In this document: positions 1 through 10,462 of the stretch, one piece after another | How the letters are laid out: the number at the start of each line of letters is the position of its first letter | Position numbering within the stretch: position 1 is the first letter of the stretch | NCBI RefSeq assembly: GCF_003201655.1 | Contig: NZ_QJJU01000012.1 | Location: 105,394 to 169,393, forward strand | Source of the DNA: Mycolicibacterium moriokaense | GTDB taxonomy: Bacteria > Actinomycetota > Actinomycetes > Mycobacteriales > Mycobacteriaceae | Reading direction: 5' to 3' | DNA: 64,000 nt | The notes under the pieces: model-generated | Told to the model about the DNA's origin: nothing | What the model saw: only the letters and a program-made list of their open reading frames with translations | The model's database searches: none | Position numbers and translations under genes: made by a program

Positions 1-2
1 CC

Positions 3-686
3 AAGGGCATCACGGTTCCCGCGATCGTGGACGTGCCGACGGGTGAGGTCGTCACCAACGACTTCGCGCAGATAACGCTCGACTTCTCCACCGAGTGGGC
101 CAAGTTCCACCGCGAGGGCGCCCCGCAGCTGTATCCGGAAAATCTGCGCGACGAGATCGACGAGGTTGCCAAACGCATCTACACCGAGGTCAACAACGGC
201 GTGTACCGGTGCGGCTTCGCCGGGTCGCAGGAGTCCTACGACAAGGCCTACGACCGGCTGTTCACCGCACTCGACTGGCTCTCCGAGCGCCTCGAGAATC
301 AGCGCTATCTCGTCGGTGACACCATCACCGAGGCCGACGTCCGGCTGTTCACCACTCTTGCCCGCTTCGATCCCGTCTATCACGGGCACTTCAAGTGCAA
401 CCGGCAGAAGCTATCCGAGATGCCGGTGCTGTGGGCCTATGCACGCGATCTCTTCCAGACACCGGGCTTCGGCGACACCACCGACTTCGTGCAGATCAAG
501 CAGCATTACTACATCGTGCACACGGATATCAATCCAACGCAGATCGTGCCCAAGGGGCCCGACCTCTCCAACTGGCTCACGTCGCACGGTCGGGAAACGT
601 TAGGCGGCAAGCCTTTTGGAGACGGCACCCCGCCAGGACCCACGCGGGAAGGCGAACGCGTGCCAGTGGGACACGGGGCGGGCTAG
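3..686 (+). CDS. Glutathionyl-hydroquinone reductase-like (Xi-class GST) protein, C-terminal part
   Basis: The gene enters from the left edge; 227 residues and the stop are visible, while the N-terminal thioredoxin-fold half and its active-site cysteine lie outside. The visible part is the all-helical GST C-domain of the ECM4/YqjG family. The stretch GDTITEADVRLF and the following FDPVYHGHFKCN are characteristic of that family. These enzymes reduce glutathionylated quinones. Mycobacteria make mycothiol rather than glutathione, so the physiological thiol here is uncertain. The last ~40 residues are Gly/Pro-rich and look disordered. The stop codon overlaps the stop of the convergent gene on the other strand. 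Confidence 0.85.
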   Translation, partial: KGITVPAIVDVPTGEVVTNDFAQITLDFSTEWAKFHREGAPQLYPENLRDEIDEVAKRIYTEVNNGVYRCGFAGSQESYDKAYDRLFTALDWLSERLENQRYLVGDTITEADVRLFTTLARFDPVYHGHFKCNRQKLSEMPVLWAYARDLFQTPGFGDTTDFVQIKQHYYIVHTDINPTQIVPKGPDLSNWLTSHGRETLGGKPFGDGTPPGPTREGERVPVGHGAG

Positions 687-1165
687 GACCAGACCGTCCG
701 CACCGACCACTCCGCGTGCGGAACGGGAAATTCGTTGCCCTTCTCGTCACGGACCAGCGTGGGTAGTTGTACGGCGATGCCAAACAGCTTGCCGCGGTGT
801 GGATCCACTGTCGGGATGGTGACCGCAAGCTTTGTGTCAGGCCGAAACTCGTCGACGACGTCGGCGCCCTCGTATGACCGCACCAAAACCCATGGAGCGC
901 GCGCTATCGCGGGGGGAACGGACAGTTGCACCGGGTGACGCGGGTCGACGGTGAGGGTGCCGTCGGTCCGCGGGGTGTCACAGTCGGTGGGGTTGAGCAC
1001 CTCGCAATATCGATACGGCCCCACCCGCACCAGCTGGCCGTGCGAAAAGGCGGTGATCTCAGGGTGTTCCGGCGGCGGATGCTGAGCGAGCCGCCAGATC
1101 AGGACGCCGGTCAGCACTGACGTGACGACCACCACGACCGCCAGCGAGGCGAGGACACGTTTCAC
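683..1165 (-). CDS. Exported or membrane-anchored protein, DUF2771-like (Rv0875c homologue)
   Basis: A 160-residue protein with one N-terminal hydrophobic segment (about residues 4-26) followed by an extracytoplasmic domain. Two cysteines (in YCEVLNPTDC) lie close together and could form a disulfide. The GTG start is chosen because it overlaps the stop of the upstream transporter gene (GTGA), implying translational coupling. The position and size match Rv0875c, a conserved exported protein of unknown function. A much longer open frame runs on upstream, but it is only the shadow of the transporter gene. No enzymatic motif is visible. Confidence 0.8.
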   Translation of the reverse strand: MKRVLASLAVVVVVTSVLTGVLIWRLAQHPPPEHPEITAFSHGQLVRVGPYRYCEVLNPTDCDTPRTDGTLTVDPRHPVQLSVPPAIARAPWVLVRSYEGADVVDEFRPDTKLAVTIPTVDPHRGKLFGIAVQLPTLVRDEKGNEFPVPHAEWSVRTVWS

Positions 1166-2838
1166 TGCTGCGGCACCGCCGCCGTATCCGGCCTGCCGCC
1201 CTCCTGCTCGGCGAGCACCGGTCGGTTGCCGCCCAAGCCGGGTATCAGCGACTCGCCGAAGTAGCTGACCACCGTCTGCGCCAATCCGAGGATCAGCACT
1301 GCGGTGATGCCCGTGAAGCCCACCCACAGGTCGGTGTACACCAATACGCCCATGGCCCCGCCGGCCACCCAGCCCAACTGCAGCAACGACTCTGAGCGGC
1401 CGAATGCCGACGCGCGCGACTTCTCCGGCAGATCGTCCTGCAGCGACGCGTCCAGCGATGCCTTTGCGATCGCCGCAGCCCCCGCCGTTATCAAGGTGGC
1501 GATCGCGGCCACCATCAACTTGCCAGTAAGCGCGGTGGCCAACGCGACGAAGGTGACCGCTATCGTGCACCGGACAACCAGCAGCGCCGGATGGCCGAGC
1601 TTGAGCCGCGCGCTGGTGAAATTGCCCGCGAAGTTGCCGATTGCCGCCGCCGCGCCGATGACGCCGAGGATGCGCAGCTGCTCCCAGCCGCCGGCATCGT
1701 GAGACTTGGCAACGAATGCGGGGTACAGGAACAGGAAACCGACCATCACCTTGATCGTGCAGTTGCCCCACAGCGCGGCAATGATGTTGCGGCCCAACGG
1801 TTGTCGTGCTGCTCCAGATGTATTGTGCTGTTCGGGGTGGCGGCGCAATTCTCCGCTGCGGCCGTGGTAGCTCAGCGTGGCGGGCACTTCGCCCGCGGTG
1901 ACCTCGACCCACTTCGGGATCCGCATCGACAACGCCGCGCCAATGATCGTGACCGCGACGATCACATACAACGCGCCGGGCAGATGGACAAGGTCCAACC
2001 CCCACTCGGCGCCCGCGGCGATAGCGCCGCCGACCATCGTTCCGCCCAGCAAGCCGAACGTCGTCAGCCGCGAGTTCACCCGCACGAGGTCGATCGTCGG
2101 CGGCAGCACACGCGGAGTGACGGCGCTGCGCAGCACGCTGAATGACTTGGACAGCACCATCATTCCGAGTGCGCACGGGTACAGCACCCAGGACGGGTAG
2201 CTGCCAGTCGCGGCGTCATAGTTGGCGATGAGCACCATAGCCAGCACGGTGCGCAGTATGAACGACGCGGCCAGCGCAACCCGCCGACCGTGCTGCAGCC
2301 GGTCCAGCGCGGGCCCTATCAACGGGGCGACGACGGCGAACGGCGCGATGGTGATCAACAGGTACAGCGCGACCTTGCTCTTGCTTTCCCCGTTGGCCGC
2401 GGCGAAGAACAGGGTGTTGGCCAGCGCGACACCCATCGCGGCGTCGACGGCGAAGTTCGCTACCACCGGCCACGTCAGCGCGGTGAGGCCGGACTTGTCG
2501 GCACCGTCGGCGGTGGCGGCCCGGTGCACCAGACCGTACATTTTCGAACCCATTTCGCGGCTTCGCTGCGCGGCCGCCCTGGTGACGGTGACCTTCTGTC
2601 CCGCGCCTGCACCGACGGTTGGCGGAGGCGGCTCGGATGTATAGGGCCGCGAGGGCTCGTCCAAGGGCGGCAGCCAGCGATTGGCGCTTGGCGTGGATCG
2701 GCGCGATCGCCGGTAACCGCCGTCGGCGCCCGGGTCACTGGGATAGTTCGCCATCCCGGGATGCTCGTCGGACGGCGGGCGCGGCGGGTAGTAGCGAGGG
2801 TCACGCCGCGATCCGGTCACGTAGCGATTCTCCCCCAT
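1162..2838 (-). CDS. Major facilitator superfamily transporter (Rv0876c homologue)
   Basis: A 558-residue integral membrane protein. The first ~120 residues are Pro/Arg-rich and cytoplasmic, followed by about twelve hydrophobic segments typical of MFS permeases. Length and position match Rv0876c (548 aa). The start at MGENRYVTG gives that length; the open frame extends upstream, but only through sequence covered by the divergent gene. It is the first gene of a two-gene operon with the DUF2771-like gene. The substrate is unknown. Confidence 0.85.
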   Translation of the reverse strand: MGENRYVTGSRRDPRYYPPRPPSDEHPGMANYPSDPGADGGYRRSRRSTPSANRWLPPLDEPSRPYTSEPPPPTVGAGAGQKVTVTRAAAQRSREMGSKMYGLVHRAATADGADKSGLTALTWPVVANFAVDAAMGVALANTLFFAAANGESKSKVALYLLITIAPFAVVAPLIGPALDRLQHGRRVALAASFILRTVLAMVLIANYDAATGSYPSWVLYPCALGMMVLSKSFSVLRSAVTPRVLPPTIDLVRVNSRLTTFGLLGGTMVGGAIAAGAEWGLDLVHLPGALYVIVAVTIIGAALSMRIPKWVEVTAGEVPATLSYHGRSGELRRHPEQHNTSGAARQPLGRNIIAALWGNCTIKVMVGFLFLYPAFVAKSHDAGGWEQLRILGVIGAAAAIGNFAGNFTSARLKLGHPALLVVRCTIAVTFVALATALTGKLMVAAIATLITAGAAAIAKASLDASLQDDLPEKSRASAFGRSESLLQLGWVAGGAMGVLVYTDLWVGFTGITAVLILGLAQTVVSYFGESLIPGLGGNRPVLAEQEGGRPDTAAVPQQ

Positions 2839-2908
2839 GGTGGCGGCAGCGGGCGTGCAGGCGACCGGTGTGGCTACCTGGCCGGTCCTTGAGGCACTAT
2901 TGGTGGCG

Positions 2909-3667
2909 ATGGATAGCGTGGACACCGACGATCGCCCCGACCTGGAGGCGGTGCTGATGGGCGCCGTCGAGCTGGCGCGCGCCGCGATCATCGAGAACAG
3001 CGGTGAGGGCACCCTCGGCGAGTACCTCGGCGCCGGCTTCGAAGACCCGACCTCCGCGACGCATCGGTTCCTTGCCGACATGCCGGGTTACCGCGGCTGG
3101 CAATGGGCCGTCGTCGTCGCCGCCTGTCCTGGGGCCGACCACGCCACGATTAGCGAAGTCGTGTTGGTTCCCGGCCCGACGGCGTTGCTGGCGCCCAAGT
3201 GGGTGCCGTGGCACGAGCGAGTCAAGCCCGGCGACCTGGGTCCGGGGGATCTGCTGGCGCCGCCCGACGACGACCCCCGACTGGTGCCCGGCTATATGGC
3301 CACCGGTGACCCGTTGGTCGACGAGGTCGCCGTCGAGTTGGGACTCGGCCGTCGTCAGGTACTCGGCGAGTTGGGCCGCAGCGACGCCGCCCAACGCTGG
3401 CATGACGGAGATTTCGGTCCCGGATCGGCGATGGCCCGGTCCACTCGCCGCGTGTGCCGCGACTGCGGCTTCTACATTCCCGTCGCAGGGGCGCTGGGCG
3501 CCCTGTTCGGGGTTTGTGCCAATGAACTGGCCGCCGACGGGCATGTCGTCGAGTCCGAATATGGTTGCGGCGCACACTCGGACACACCGCGGCCGCCCGG
3601 CACCGGCTCGCCGCTCTACGACCCGTTCGACGACGGTGTGCTCGACATGGTGGAGCCGGAGAGCTAG
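2909..3667 (+). CDS. DUF3027-like conserved actinobacterial protein (Rv0877 homologue)
   Basis: A soluble protein of 252 residues from this start. A Cys-rich segment near the C-terminus (CRDCGFY, then GVC, then YGCGAHSD) could bind zinc. The acidic tail ends in MVEPES. The frame stays open to an ATG at 2837, which would give 276 residues but would overlap the ATG of the divergent transporter and leave no promoter space. ATG 2909, with GGTGG just upstream, is therefore preferred. The family is conserved across actinobacteria and has no established function. Its stop overlaps that of the convergent SRPBCC gene. Confidence 0.8.
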   Translation: MDSVDTDDRPDLEAVLMGAVELARAAIIENSGEGTLGEYLGAGFEDPTSATHRFLADMPGYRGWQWAVVVAACPGADHATISEVVLVPGPTALLAPKWVPWHERVKPGDLGPGDLLAPPDDDPRLVPGYMATGDPLVDEVAVELGLGRRQVLGELGRSDAAQRWHDGDFGPGSAMARSTRRVCRDCGFYIPVAGALGALFGVCANELAADGHVVESEYGCGAHSDTPRPPGTGSPLYDPFDDGVLDMVEPES

Positions 3668-4119
3668 CTTTCCGCGGCGGCCTTGATGCGCGACAGCGTC
3701 TCGTTCATGCCGTCGACGAGTTCTCCCTCGAATTTGGGTACGCCGCCGAACAACGCGTTGACCGCCACGTTGGAGATCGGCTTGACGCCGTTCTCGGCAT
3801 GCCGGGACTCCACCACTCGCGTGCCGGTGTCGGTCGGCTCCAGTTCGTAGCTCCAGATCGTGTCGTTGATGTCCACCCGGAATGCCACCTTCTTTTCCGG
3901 GATCACCTCGGTGACTGTGCACGTCGTCGGCCAGAAGAAGAATCGGTTGCGACGGTTGAGGTTGATCGTGCGGGCACCCTGACGCACCGGTCCCAAGGCC
4001 TTCATCATTCGGCACTGCGGGCTCCATTGCGGCGTCCGACCGAGGTCGGACACCAGTGCCCACACCTTGGCGACCGGGGCGTCGATGTCGATCTGTGCCT
4101 GCAAAAGCGGCGCTGCCAT
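3664..4119 (-). CDS. SRPBCC (START-like) ligand-binding fold protein
   Basis: A 151-residue protein starting MAAPLLQAQIDIDAPVAKVW, the usual first strand and helix of the polyketide-cyclase/SRPBCC fold, with a central hydrophobic cavity implied by alternating strands. The ATG is supported by AAGGAGGA about 6 bases upstream. SRPBCC proteins bind lipids or polyketides; the ligand here cannot be inferred. It lies 32 bases downstream of the small DUF2530-like membrane gene on the same strand. In M. tuberculosis a PPE gene (Rv0878c) occupies this part of the gene order. Confidence 0.8.
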   Translation of the reverse strand: MAAPLLQAQIDIDAPVAKVWALVSDLGRTPQWSPQCRMMKALGPVRQGARTINLNRRNRFFFWPTTCTVTEVIPEKKVAFRVDINDTIWSYELEPTDTGTRVVESRHAENGVKPISNVAVNALFGGVPKFEGELVDGMNETLSRIKAAAES

Positions 4120-4151
4120 CGCGTCCTCCTTGACGTGGAATGCCGTCGAAT

Positions 4152-4391
4152 TCAGCTGAGCCCGCTCTGCGCACCGCGCGATCCGCGGCGAACGGCCCGA
4201 CGTTGCCATAGAAAGATCGACGTGCCAAGCACGCCGATGCCAAGCCCCGCCACCGTGAACGGGCGGTACTCGTGCAGGCCAGGGACCGTGAACGCCAACA
4301 CGGTGGCGATCAGCCAAACCGCGGCGATCACCACGATGACTGGCCACGGCTTGAGCAGGACGGCCGGCAGTGCGGGGGGTTCCGGTGCCAC
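4152..4391 (-). CDS. Small membrane protein, DUF2530-like (Rv0879c homologue)
   Basis: A 79-residue protein with two predicted membrane helices (about residues 13-37 and 45-63) separated by a short HEYRPF loop, and a basic cytoplasmic tail. Size and neighbours fit Rv0879c. It is divergent from the MarR-family gene that begins at 4479, leaving an 87-base shared promoter region. Function is unknown. Confidence 0.8.
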   Translation of the reverse strand: MAPEPPALPAVLLKPWPVIVVIAAVWLIATVLAFTVPGLHEYRPFTVAGLGIGVLGTSIFLWQRRAVRRGSRGAQSGLS

Positions 4392-4478
4392 GCTGCCAAC
4401 GTAGCCGATTACGGACGCGTCAGAAGTGGAGTGGAGTTTCCGGGGTTTTCCCGAGACGTGCTAGGTACTCTTTGCCTT

Positions 4479-4910
4479 GTGAAAGATGTCGACGCCGGGC
4501 TTGCGAGTGATCTGTCGTTGGCAGTGATCCGTCTGGCTCGCCAATTGCGGTTCCGGCGCCCGGATTCCCCTGTTTCGCTTTCGCAGTTGTCGGCGTTGTC
4601 GACGCTTGCCAAGGAAGGTCCGATGACGCCAGGGGCATTAGCCACACGCGAGCGGGTCCGTCCACCATCGATGACTCGGGTGATTGCCTCGTTGGCAGAG
4701 CTGGGTTTCGTCGCGCGCGATGCGCATCCGGCCGACGGTCGTCAGGTGCTGGTGTCGGTATCGCGGTCCGGCACCGAGCTGATCGAAGCCGAGCGCCGCG
4801 CCAGCCAGGAATGGCTCCAGCAACGCCTTGACCGACTCGAGCCGGATCAGCGCAATACGTTGTTGGCGGCCGCCGATCTGATGTCGGGGATCGTCGACGA
4901 AAGCGCGTGA
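4479..4910 (+). CDS. MarR-family transcriptional regulator (Rv0880 homologue)
   Basis: A 143-residue regulator, the same length as Rv0880. The winged helix-turn-helix is clear: [20 protein letters not shown] is the recognition region, and [13 protein letters not shown] is the wing with the family's conserved Asp-x-Arg. The GTG start ([12 protein letters not shown]) gives the Rv0880 length; the open frame continues upstream without family similarity. MarR proteins bind DNA as dimers and are usually released by small phenolic or lipid ligands. It is divergent from the DUF2530-like gene, a possible target. Confidence 0.9.
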   Translation: MKDVDAGLASDLSLAVIRLARQLRFRRPDSPVSLSQLSALSTLAKEGPMTPGALATRERVRPPSMTRVIASLAELGFVARDAHPADGRQVLVSVSRSGTELIEAERRASQEWLQQRLDRLEPDQRNTLLAAADLMSGIVDESA

Positions 4911-4947
4911 GCTCCGTCCGGCGGGCACGAGCGAAGCGAGCGGGGGA

Positions 4948-5763
4948 TTGGCAGAAGTAATCGACGTCGCTGATCCTGCCGACCCGCGGCTCGACGACTT
5001 CCGCGACCTCAACAGCGTGGACCGCAGGCCCGATCTGCCAAGCGGCAAGGGTCTGGTGATCGCCGAGGGGGTGCTGGTGGTGCAGCGCATGCTGGCCTCC
5101 AGGTTCCAGGCCAGGGCAATGCTGGGCACCGACCGGCGGCTCGCTGAACTCGAGGCGGACCTGGCGGGCGTCGATGCGCCGTACTACCGGGCCGACGCGG
5201 ACGTGATGGCCGAGGTGGTCGGATTCCATCTCAATCGCGGGGTGCTGGCAGCGGCGTCCCGTCCGCCGGAGCTGACGGTGGCACAGGTGCTCGACGGCCC
5301 CCGCACGGTGGCGGTGCTTGAAGGCGTCAACGACCACGAGAACCTCGGGTCGATATTCCGCAACGCCGCTGGTCTTGGGGTCGACGCGGTGGTGTTCGGC
5401 GTTGGCTGCGCCGATCCGTTGTACCGGCGCGCCGTTCGGGTGTCGATGGGCCACGCCCTACTGGTGCCATACGCGTGGACCCAGGCCTGGCCCGCGGACT
5501 TGGAGATGTTGCGCGACAACGGATTTCGGCTGCTAGCCATGACGCCCGACCCCTCGGCCCATTCGCTGGCCGAAGCGATGACAGACGTGGCCGACGAAAA
5601 GGTTGCGATTCTCGTTGGCGCCGAGGGGCCGGGTTTGACCGAGCACGCGATGAGGGCGAGTGATGTGCGGGTGCGGATCCCGATGTCGCGTGGCACCGAT
5701 TCGCTCAACGTCGCGACAGCCGCCGCCCTCGCCTTCTACGAACGAGCTAGATTGGCGCCGTGA
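4948..5763 (+). CDS. TrmH/SpoU-family RNA 2'-O-methyltransferase (Rv0881 homologue)
   Basis: A 271-residue SPOUT-class enzyme that transfers methyl from S-adenosylmethionine to a ribose 2'-OH in tRNA or rRNA. The three family motifs are present: motif 1 around NLGSIFRNAAGLG, motif 2 ILVGAEGPGL, and the knot motif 3 IPMSRGTDSLNVATAAA. The N-terminal ~110 residues form the RNA-binding extension with the conserved IAEG. The TTG start is preceded by GCGGGGG. The stop overlaps the GTG of the next gene. The exact RNA target is not inferable. Confidence 0.88.
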   Translation: MAEVIDVADPADPRLDDFRDLNSVDRRPDLPSGKGLVIAEGVLVVQRMLASRFQARAMLGTDRRLAELEADLAGVDAPYYRADADVMAEVVGFHLNRGVLAAASRPPELTVAQVLDGPRTVAVLEGVNDHENLGSIFRNAAGLGVDAVVFGVGCADPLYRRAVRVSMGHALLVPYAWTQAWPADLEMLRDNGFRLLAMTPDPSAHSLAEAMTDVADEKVAILVGAEGPGLTEHAMRASDVRVRIPMSRGTDSLNVATAAALAFYERARLAP

Positions 5764-6041
5764 CCGACGACTCGACCCCGTGGGCGACGGGTCTTACGGT
5801 GGCCACCTTCGTCGCCGGGGTGACGGCCGCCGCGATCGTGGTGTTGAGCCTGGGTTTGACCCGAGTGCATCCACTGCTGGCCGTCGGGCTCAACCTGGTG
5901 GCTGTCGGCGGGTTGGCTCCGACGGTGTGGGGATGGCGCAGGCTGCCCGTGTGGCGGTGGTTCGTGCTGGGGTCCTGCGTCGGCGTGGCAGGCGCGTGGC
6001 TCGCGCTGCTGGCGATGGGCCTGGCGGCGCTCACCCGATAA
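5760..6041 (+). CDS. Small membrane protein, DUF2537-like (Rv0882 homologue)
   Basis: A 93-residue protein with three hydrophobic segments (about residues 9-33, 37-58 and 64-91). The GTG start overlaps the methyltransferase stop (GTGA), so the two are translationally coupled as in M. tuberculosis Rv0881-Rv0882. The 3' end overlaps the convergent oxidoreductase gene by 11 bases. Function is unknown. Confidence 0.82.
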   Translation: MTDDSTPWATGLTVATFVAGVTAAAIVVLSLGLTRVHPLLAVGLNLVAVGGLAPTVWGWRRLPVWRWFVLGSCVGVAGAWLALLAMGLAALTR

Positions 6042-6837
6042 GTGCTGCGGCAAGCTTGGCCTGCCAAGACTGCTCGTCGTCGGCGCCCAGGATGCGCAGC
6101 ACGACTTGATCGGCACCCGCTGCGCGATACTCCGCGATGCGCGCCGCGATAGAACCGAGCTCGCCCCACGCGGCGATGCCGTCAAGCAGCCGGTCGCTGA
6201 CGTGATCGATGTCGGGCTCAGAAAACCCCTGCCGCAACAGGTTCCGGCGGTATCCACCGACTTTCGTCAGGAAGTCCAGCGGTGTAGCGACCGCCCGTCG
6301 TGCGGCGTCCCGGTCAGTTGTCGGCACGACCATCAACAGCACCGCCAGCGTCTTGTCGTCACCGAGCACCGCGCGCGCATCGGTCACATATGACGGCGTG
6401 ACCAGAAATGGATACGCGCCGCGGGCCCTGTCCCGCGCCAGCGCCAGCATGTTCTGCCCGAGCGCGGCCAATACCCGGGACTCGGCGGTGATGCCCGCGT
6501 CGTCCAACGCATCGAGGTAGGCATCGAGCGTCTGCAGCGGCCGCGCTCCGTGCGCGCCACCAAGGCCGACGATGAAGCGGCCCGGGTGATCGGCTTGCAG
6601 CGATCGATATGTCGCGATGACGTCGGCGGCGGGTACCGAATCCACGGGGATGATTCCGGTGGCCACCGGAATGCTCGTGGTGGCCCGCACCGCCGCCGCG
6701 AGCATCGGCAGATTGCCCGACCGCCACAGCGTCGAGAATCCGAGACTTTCAACGCGTCGGGCTTCGTCGGCGACCACGGCCGCGTCATCGGTGTACGGAT
6801 TGCTGCTGGCGAGGCCGACCGGGCCAAGGCTGGTCAT
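6031..6837 (-). CDS. LLM-class F420-dependent oxidoreductase
   Basis: A 268-residue protein of the bacterial luciferase-like (TIM-barrel) superfamily. The start MTSLGPVGLASSN, the segment ESLGFSTLWRSGN, the strand SIPVATGIIPVDS and GRFIVGLGGAHG fit the F420-using subfamily with probable function in hydride transfer. The substrate is unknown. The gene stands alone between DUF2537 and sepH, and a MerR-type promoter (6845-6875) places its probable transcription start one base before the ATG, suggesting a leaderless mRNA. It is not part of the M. tuberculosis order here, so it is an insertion relative to that genome. Confidence 0.85.
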   Translation of the reverse strand: MTSLGPVGLASSNPYTDDAAVVADEARRVESLGFSTLWRSGNLPMLAAAVRATTSIPVATGIIPVDSVPAADVIATYRSLQADHPGRFIVGLGGAHGARPLQTLDAYLDALDDAGITAESRVLAALGQNMLALARDRARGAYPFLVTPSYVTDARAVLGDDKTLAVLLMVVPTTDRDAARRAVATPLDFLTKVGGYRRNLLRQGFSEPDIDHVSDRLLDGIAAWGELGSIAARIAEYRAAGADQVVLRILGADDEQSWQAKLAAALIG

Positions 6838-6844
6838 GAGGTCG

Positions 6845-6875
6845 ACGTTAGGACCTCAACGGAACTTCAGGTCAA
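6845..6875 (-). promoter_or_regulatory. Candidate MerR-family promoter/operator for the LLM oxidoreductase
   Basis: On the minus strand a perfect-looking -35 (TTGACC, 6875-6870) and a -10 (TAACGT, 6850-6845) are separated by 19 bases. An imperfect dyad (ACCTGAA at 6872-6866, TTGAGGT at 6859-6853) fills the spacer. A long spacer carrying a dyad is the hallmark of MerR/SoxR-type promoters. The predicted start lies at about 6838, next to the ATG at 6837. No MerR gene is visible in the window. Confidence 0.45.
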
Positions 6876-6883
6876 GGGCGAGC

Positions 6884-7645
6884 TCAGCGCAGGCCGCTGG
6901 AGCGCACGCCGAGAAGCACGTCCTCCCACGCGGGGACGGGCGGCTTGCCCTTGCGAGACCGCGGCTTCGGCTCCTGCGGTGGCTCGGGTGCGGCGGCGGG
7001 CGGCTCTGGTTCCTCGAAGTCGAGTTGAGCGACGGGGACCAACTGCCGCAGTGGCCGGGCGAAGTCGGGGTCGATCAGTTCGCATGCCGCGTCGTCGAAG
7101 GCGGTGACGGTGCCGCCATGTGCGCCAGGCGTGAACCGGAAGTGCGCGACGTTGTCGGACAGGCCTGCCTTCCAGCCCAACTGCACTGTCCAGCGGCCGT
7201 CCTCGTTGCGCCATGCGTCCCAGTTGGTGTTCTCCGGGTCCAGCCCTCGCGCCACCAGCGCCGACGTCACCGTCTCCAACAGCGTCATCACCGAAGGACC
7301 GTCGGCAAGCACGGGATGAGCGGCGGTTGCCAGCTCGGCCGCGCGTGAGCGCTCGAGCAACACCGGATGAGCAAACCTTTCGACCCGCCCGATATCGACA
7401 CCGGCGGCAGTGGCAACCTGTTCGACCGAGGCGCCCGACCTGATCTTGGCTTGAATCTCCTTGGGACGCAGCCCGCTTGGGACCTCGACGATAACTTGGG
7501 TTTGAGTCGAGACGGTCTTGTCGCCGCGCACGGCGGCACGCAACCGGTCATCGGACAGCAGGATGAACTTCTCCCCGGAGTTGTCGGCCTCGCAGATTAT
7601 TCGTTTGCCATCGACGTCGAGCCCGACGACTTTGAGTTCCCGCAT
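6884..7645 (-). CDS. sepH: SepH-like cell-division/septation regulator (Rv0883c homologue)
   Basis: A 253-residue protein matching the actinobacterial SepH family (DUF3071), which in Streptomyces and mycobacteria promotes FtsZ assembly at the septum. The conserved N-terminal domain begins MRELKVVGLDVDGKRIICE. A helix-turn-helix-like segment lies around RSGASVEQVATAAGVDIGRV (residues ~68-87). The C-terminal third is Pro/Glu-rich and disordered, ending in a short conserved helix. The ATG is preceded by GGAGGAGG. It lies 85 bases from serC, as in M. tuberculosis. Confidence 0.88.
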   Translation of the reverse strand: MRELKVVGLDVDGKRIICEADNSGEKFILLSDDRLRAAVRGDKTVSTQTQVIVEVPSGLRPKEIQAKIRSGASVEQVATAAGVDIGRVERFAHPVLLERSRAAELATAAHPVLADGPSVMTLLETVTSALVARGLDPENTNWDAWRNEDGRWTVQLGWKAGLSDNVAHFRFTPGAHGGTVTAFDDAACELIDPDFARPLRQLVPVAQLDFEEPEPPAAAPEPPQEPKPRSRKGKPPVPAWEDVLLGVRSSGLR

Positions 7646-7730
7646 ATCGACCTCCTCCGGGCTAGCGCCAAGCCCGATCAGCTGGACACTACTGCGTTAT
7701 CTGGCCGTTACCCGGTAGACACGCCCGAGG

Positions 7731-9530
<1,800 letters not shown>

Positions 9531-9558
9531 ACGAGGGCGAGATAGCTTGCGGCCCAGG

Positions 9559-10323
9559 TTAATTCGTCAGGATGCGTGCCCCGTCGGCGGTGACCGCGAC
9601 GGTGTGCTCGCTGTGCGCGGCGCGGGCACCGGACGCGGTGCGCAGCGTCCAGCCGTCCGGGTCGTGGGTGTAGTCGTCGGTGCCGTCGGCGATCAGCATC
9701 GGCTCGATCGCGATCACAAGGCCGGGCCGTAGCCGCATGCCCTTGCCTGGGTGGCCTTCGTTGGGCACGTGCGGATCCTCATGCATGGTGCGGCCGATGC
9801 CGTGGCCGCCGTGATTGGCCAGCAGGCCGTACCCCGCGCCGCGGGCGACCGCGGCGATCGCGTGCCCGACGTCACCAAGAGTGTTGCCGGGCCGCACCGC
9901 GGCGATGCCTGCGGCCAGCGCCGCCTCGGTCGCATCGATCAGCGCCGCGTCCGCCGCGCGTGGGGTGCCAACGATGAAGCTGCGCGCCGCATCGCCGCAC
10001 CACCCGTGCAGCGTCGCGCCGAAGTCGACGGACACCAGGTCGCCCTCGGCGAGCACTTGGCCGTTGGGGATGCCGTGCACGACGGCGTCGTTGACCGATA
10101 CGCAGAGCACCGCAGGGAAGGGACTCGGCGCCCACCGCGGGTGGTAGTTCAGGAACGGCGACTCAGCGCGGTGGCGGGCCAACACGTCGGCGGCAACCTT
10201 GTCGAGCTCTGCGGTCGAGCGGCCGGGGGCGGCATGTTCGACGACCGCCTGCAGCGCTTCTGCCACGACAGCGCCTGCCGCGGCCATTGCGTCGATCTCG
10301 GCGCTGTTCTTCAGCTCGACCAC
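9559..10323 (-). CDS. map: Type I methionine aminopeptidase
   Basis: A 254-residue metallopeptidase that removes the initiator methionine from nascent proteins. The five metal ligands of the pita-bread fold are present: the two Asp of SVDFGATLHGWCGDAARSF, His in GHGIGRTMHEDPHVPN, and Glu in AIEPML and SEHTVAV. It begins directly with the catalytic domain and lacks the N-terminal linker of the MetAP1c type. GTG is the only start near the first family residues. M. tuberculosis has two MetAPs elsewhere, so this is probably an additional copy. Confidence 0.9.
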   Translation of the reverse strand: MVELKNSAEIDAMAAAGAVVAEALQAVVEHAAPGRSTAELDKVAADVLARHRAESPFLNYHPRWAPSPFPAVLCVSVNDAVVHGIPNGQVLAEGDLVSVDFGATLHGWCGDAARSFIVGTPRAADAALIDATEAALAAGIAAVRPGNTLGDVGHAIAAVARGAGYGLLANHGGHGIGRTMHEDPHVPNEGHPGKGMRLRPGLVIAIEPMLIADGTDDYTHDPDGWTLRTASGARAAHSEHTVAVTADGARILTN

Positions 10324-10462
10324 CGTCTGTGTCCTCCGTCACATCTTGGACCCGCGGCTCCCCCGCGGCACATCTCCGGAAGGGGTCTGTTCATTAGGCG
10401 ATACCTGCGGTACCGTTGCTGGACATCGAGTACCTAAATGTAAACCTCATGGGAGGCTTCAA

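Noticed and set aside
683..2176. 497-codon frame that runs on from the DUF2771-like gene
   Set aside because: Only residues from the GTG at 1165 have signal-helix character; the upstream part is a frame shadow of the transporter.
2897..4243. 448-codon minus-strand frame across the DUF3027 and SRPBCC genes
   Set aside because: It covers two real genes on different strands and shows no domain.
4921..4947. CGAGCGAAGCGAGCG motif before the methyltransferase
   Set aside because: A common GC-rich mycobacterial intergenic motif seen once here; no array or mobile element accompanies it.
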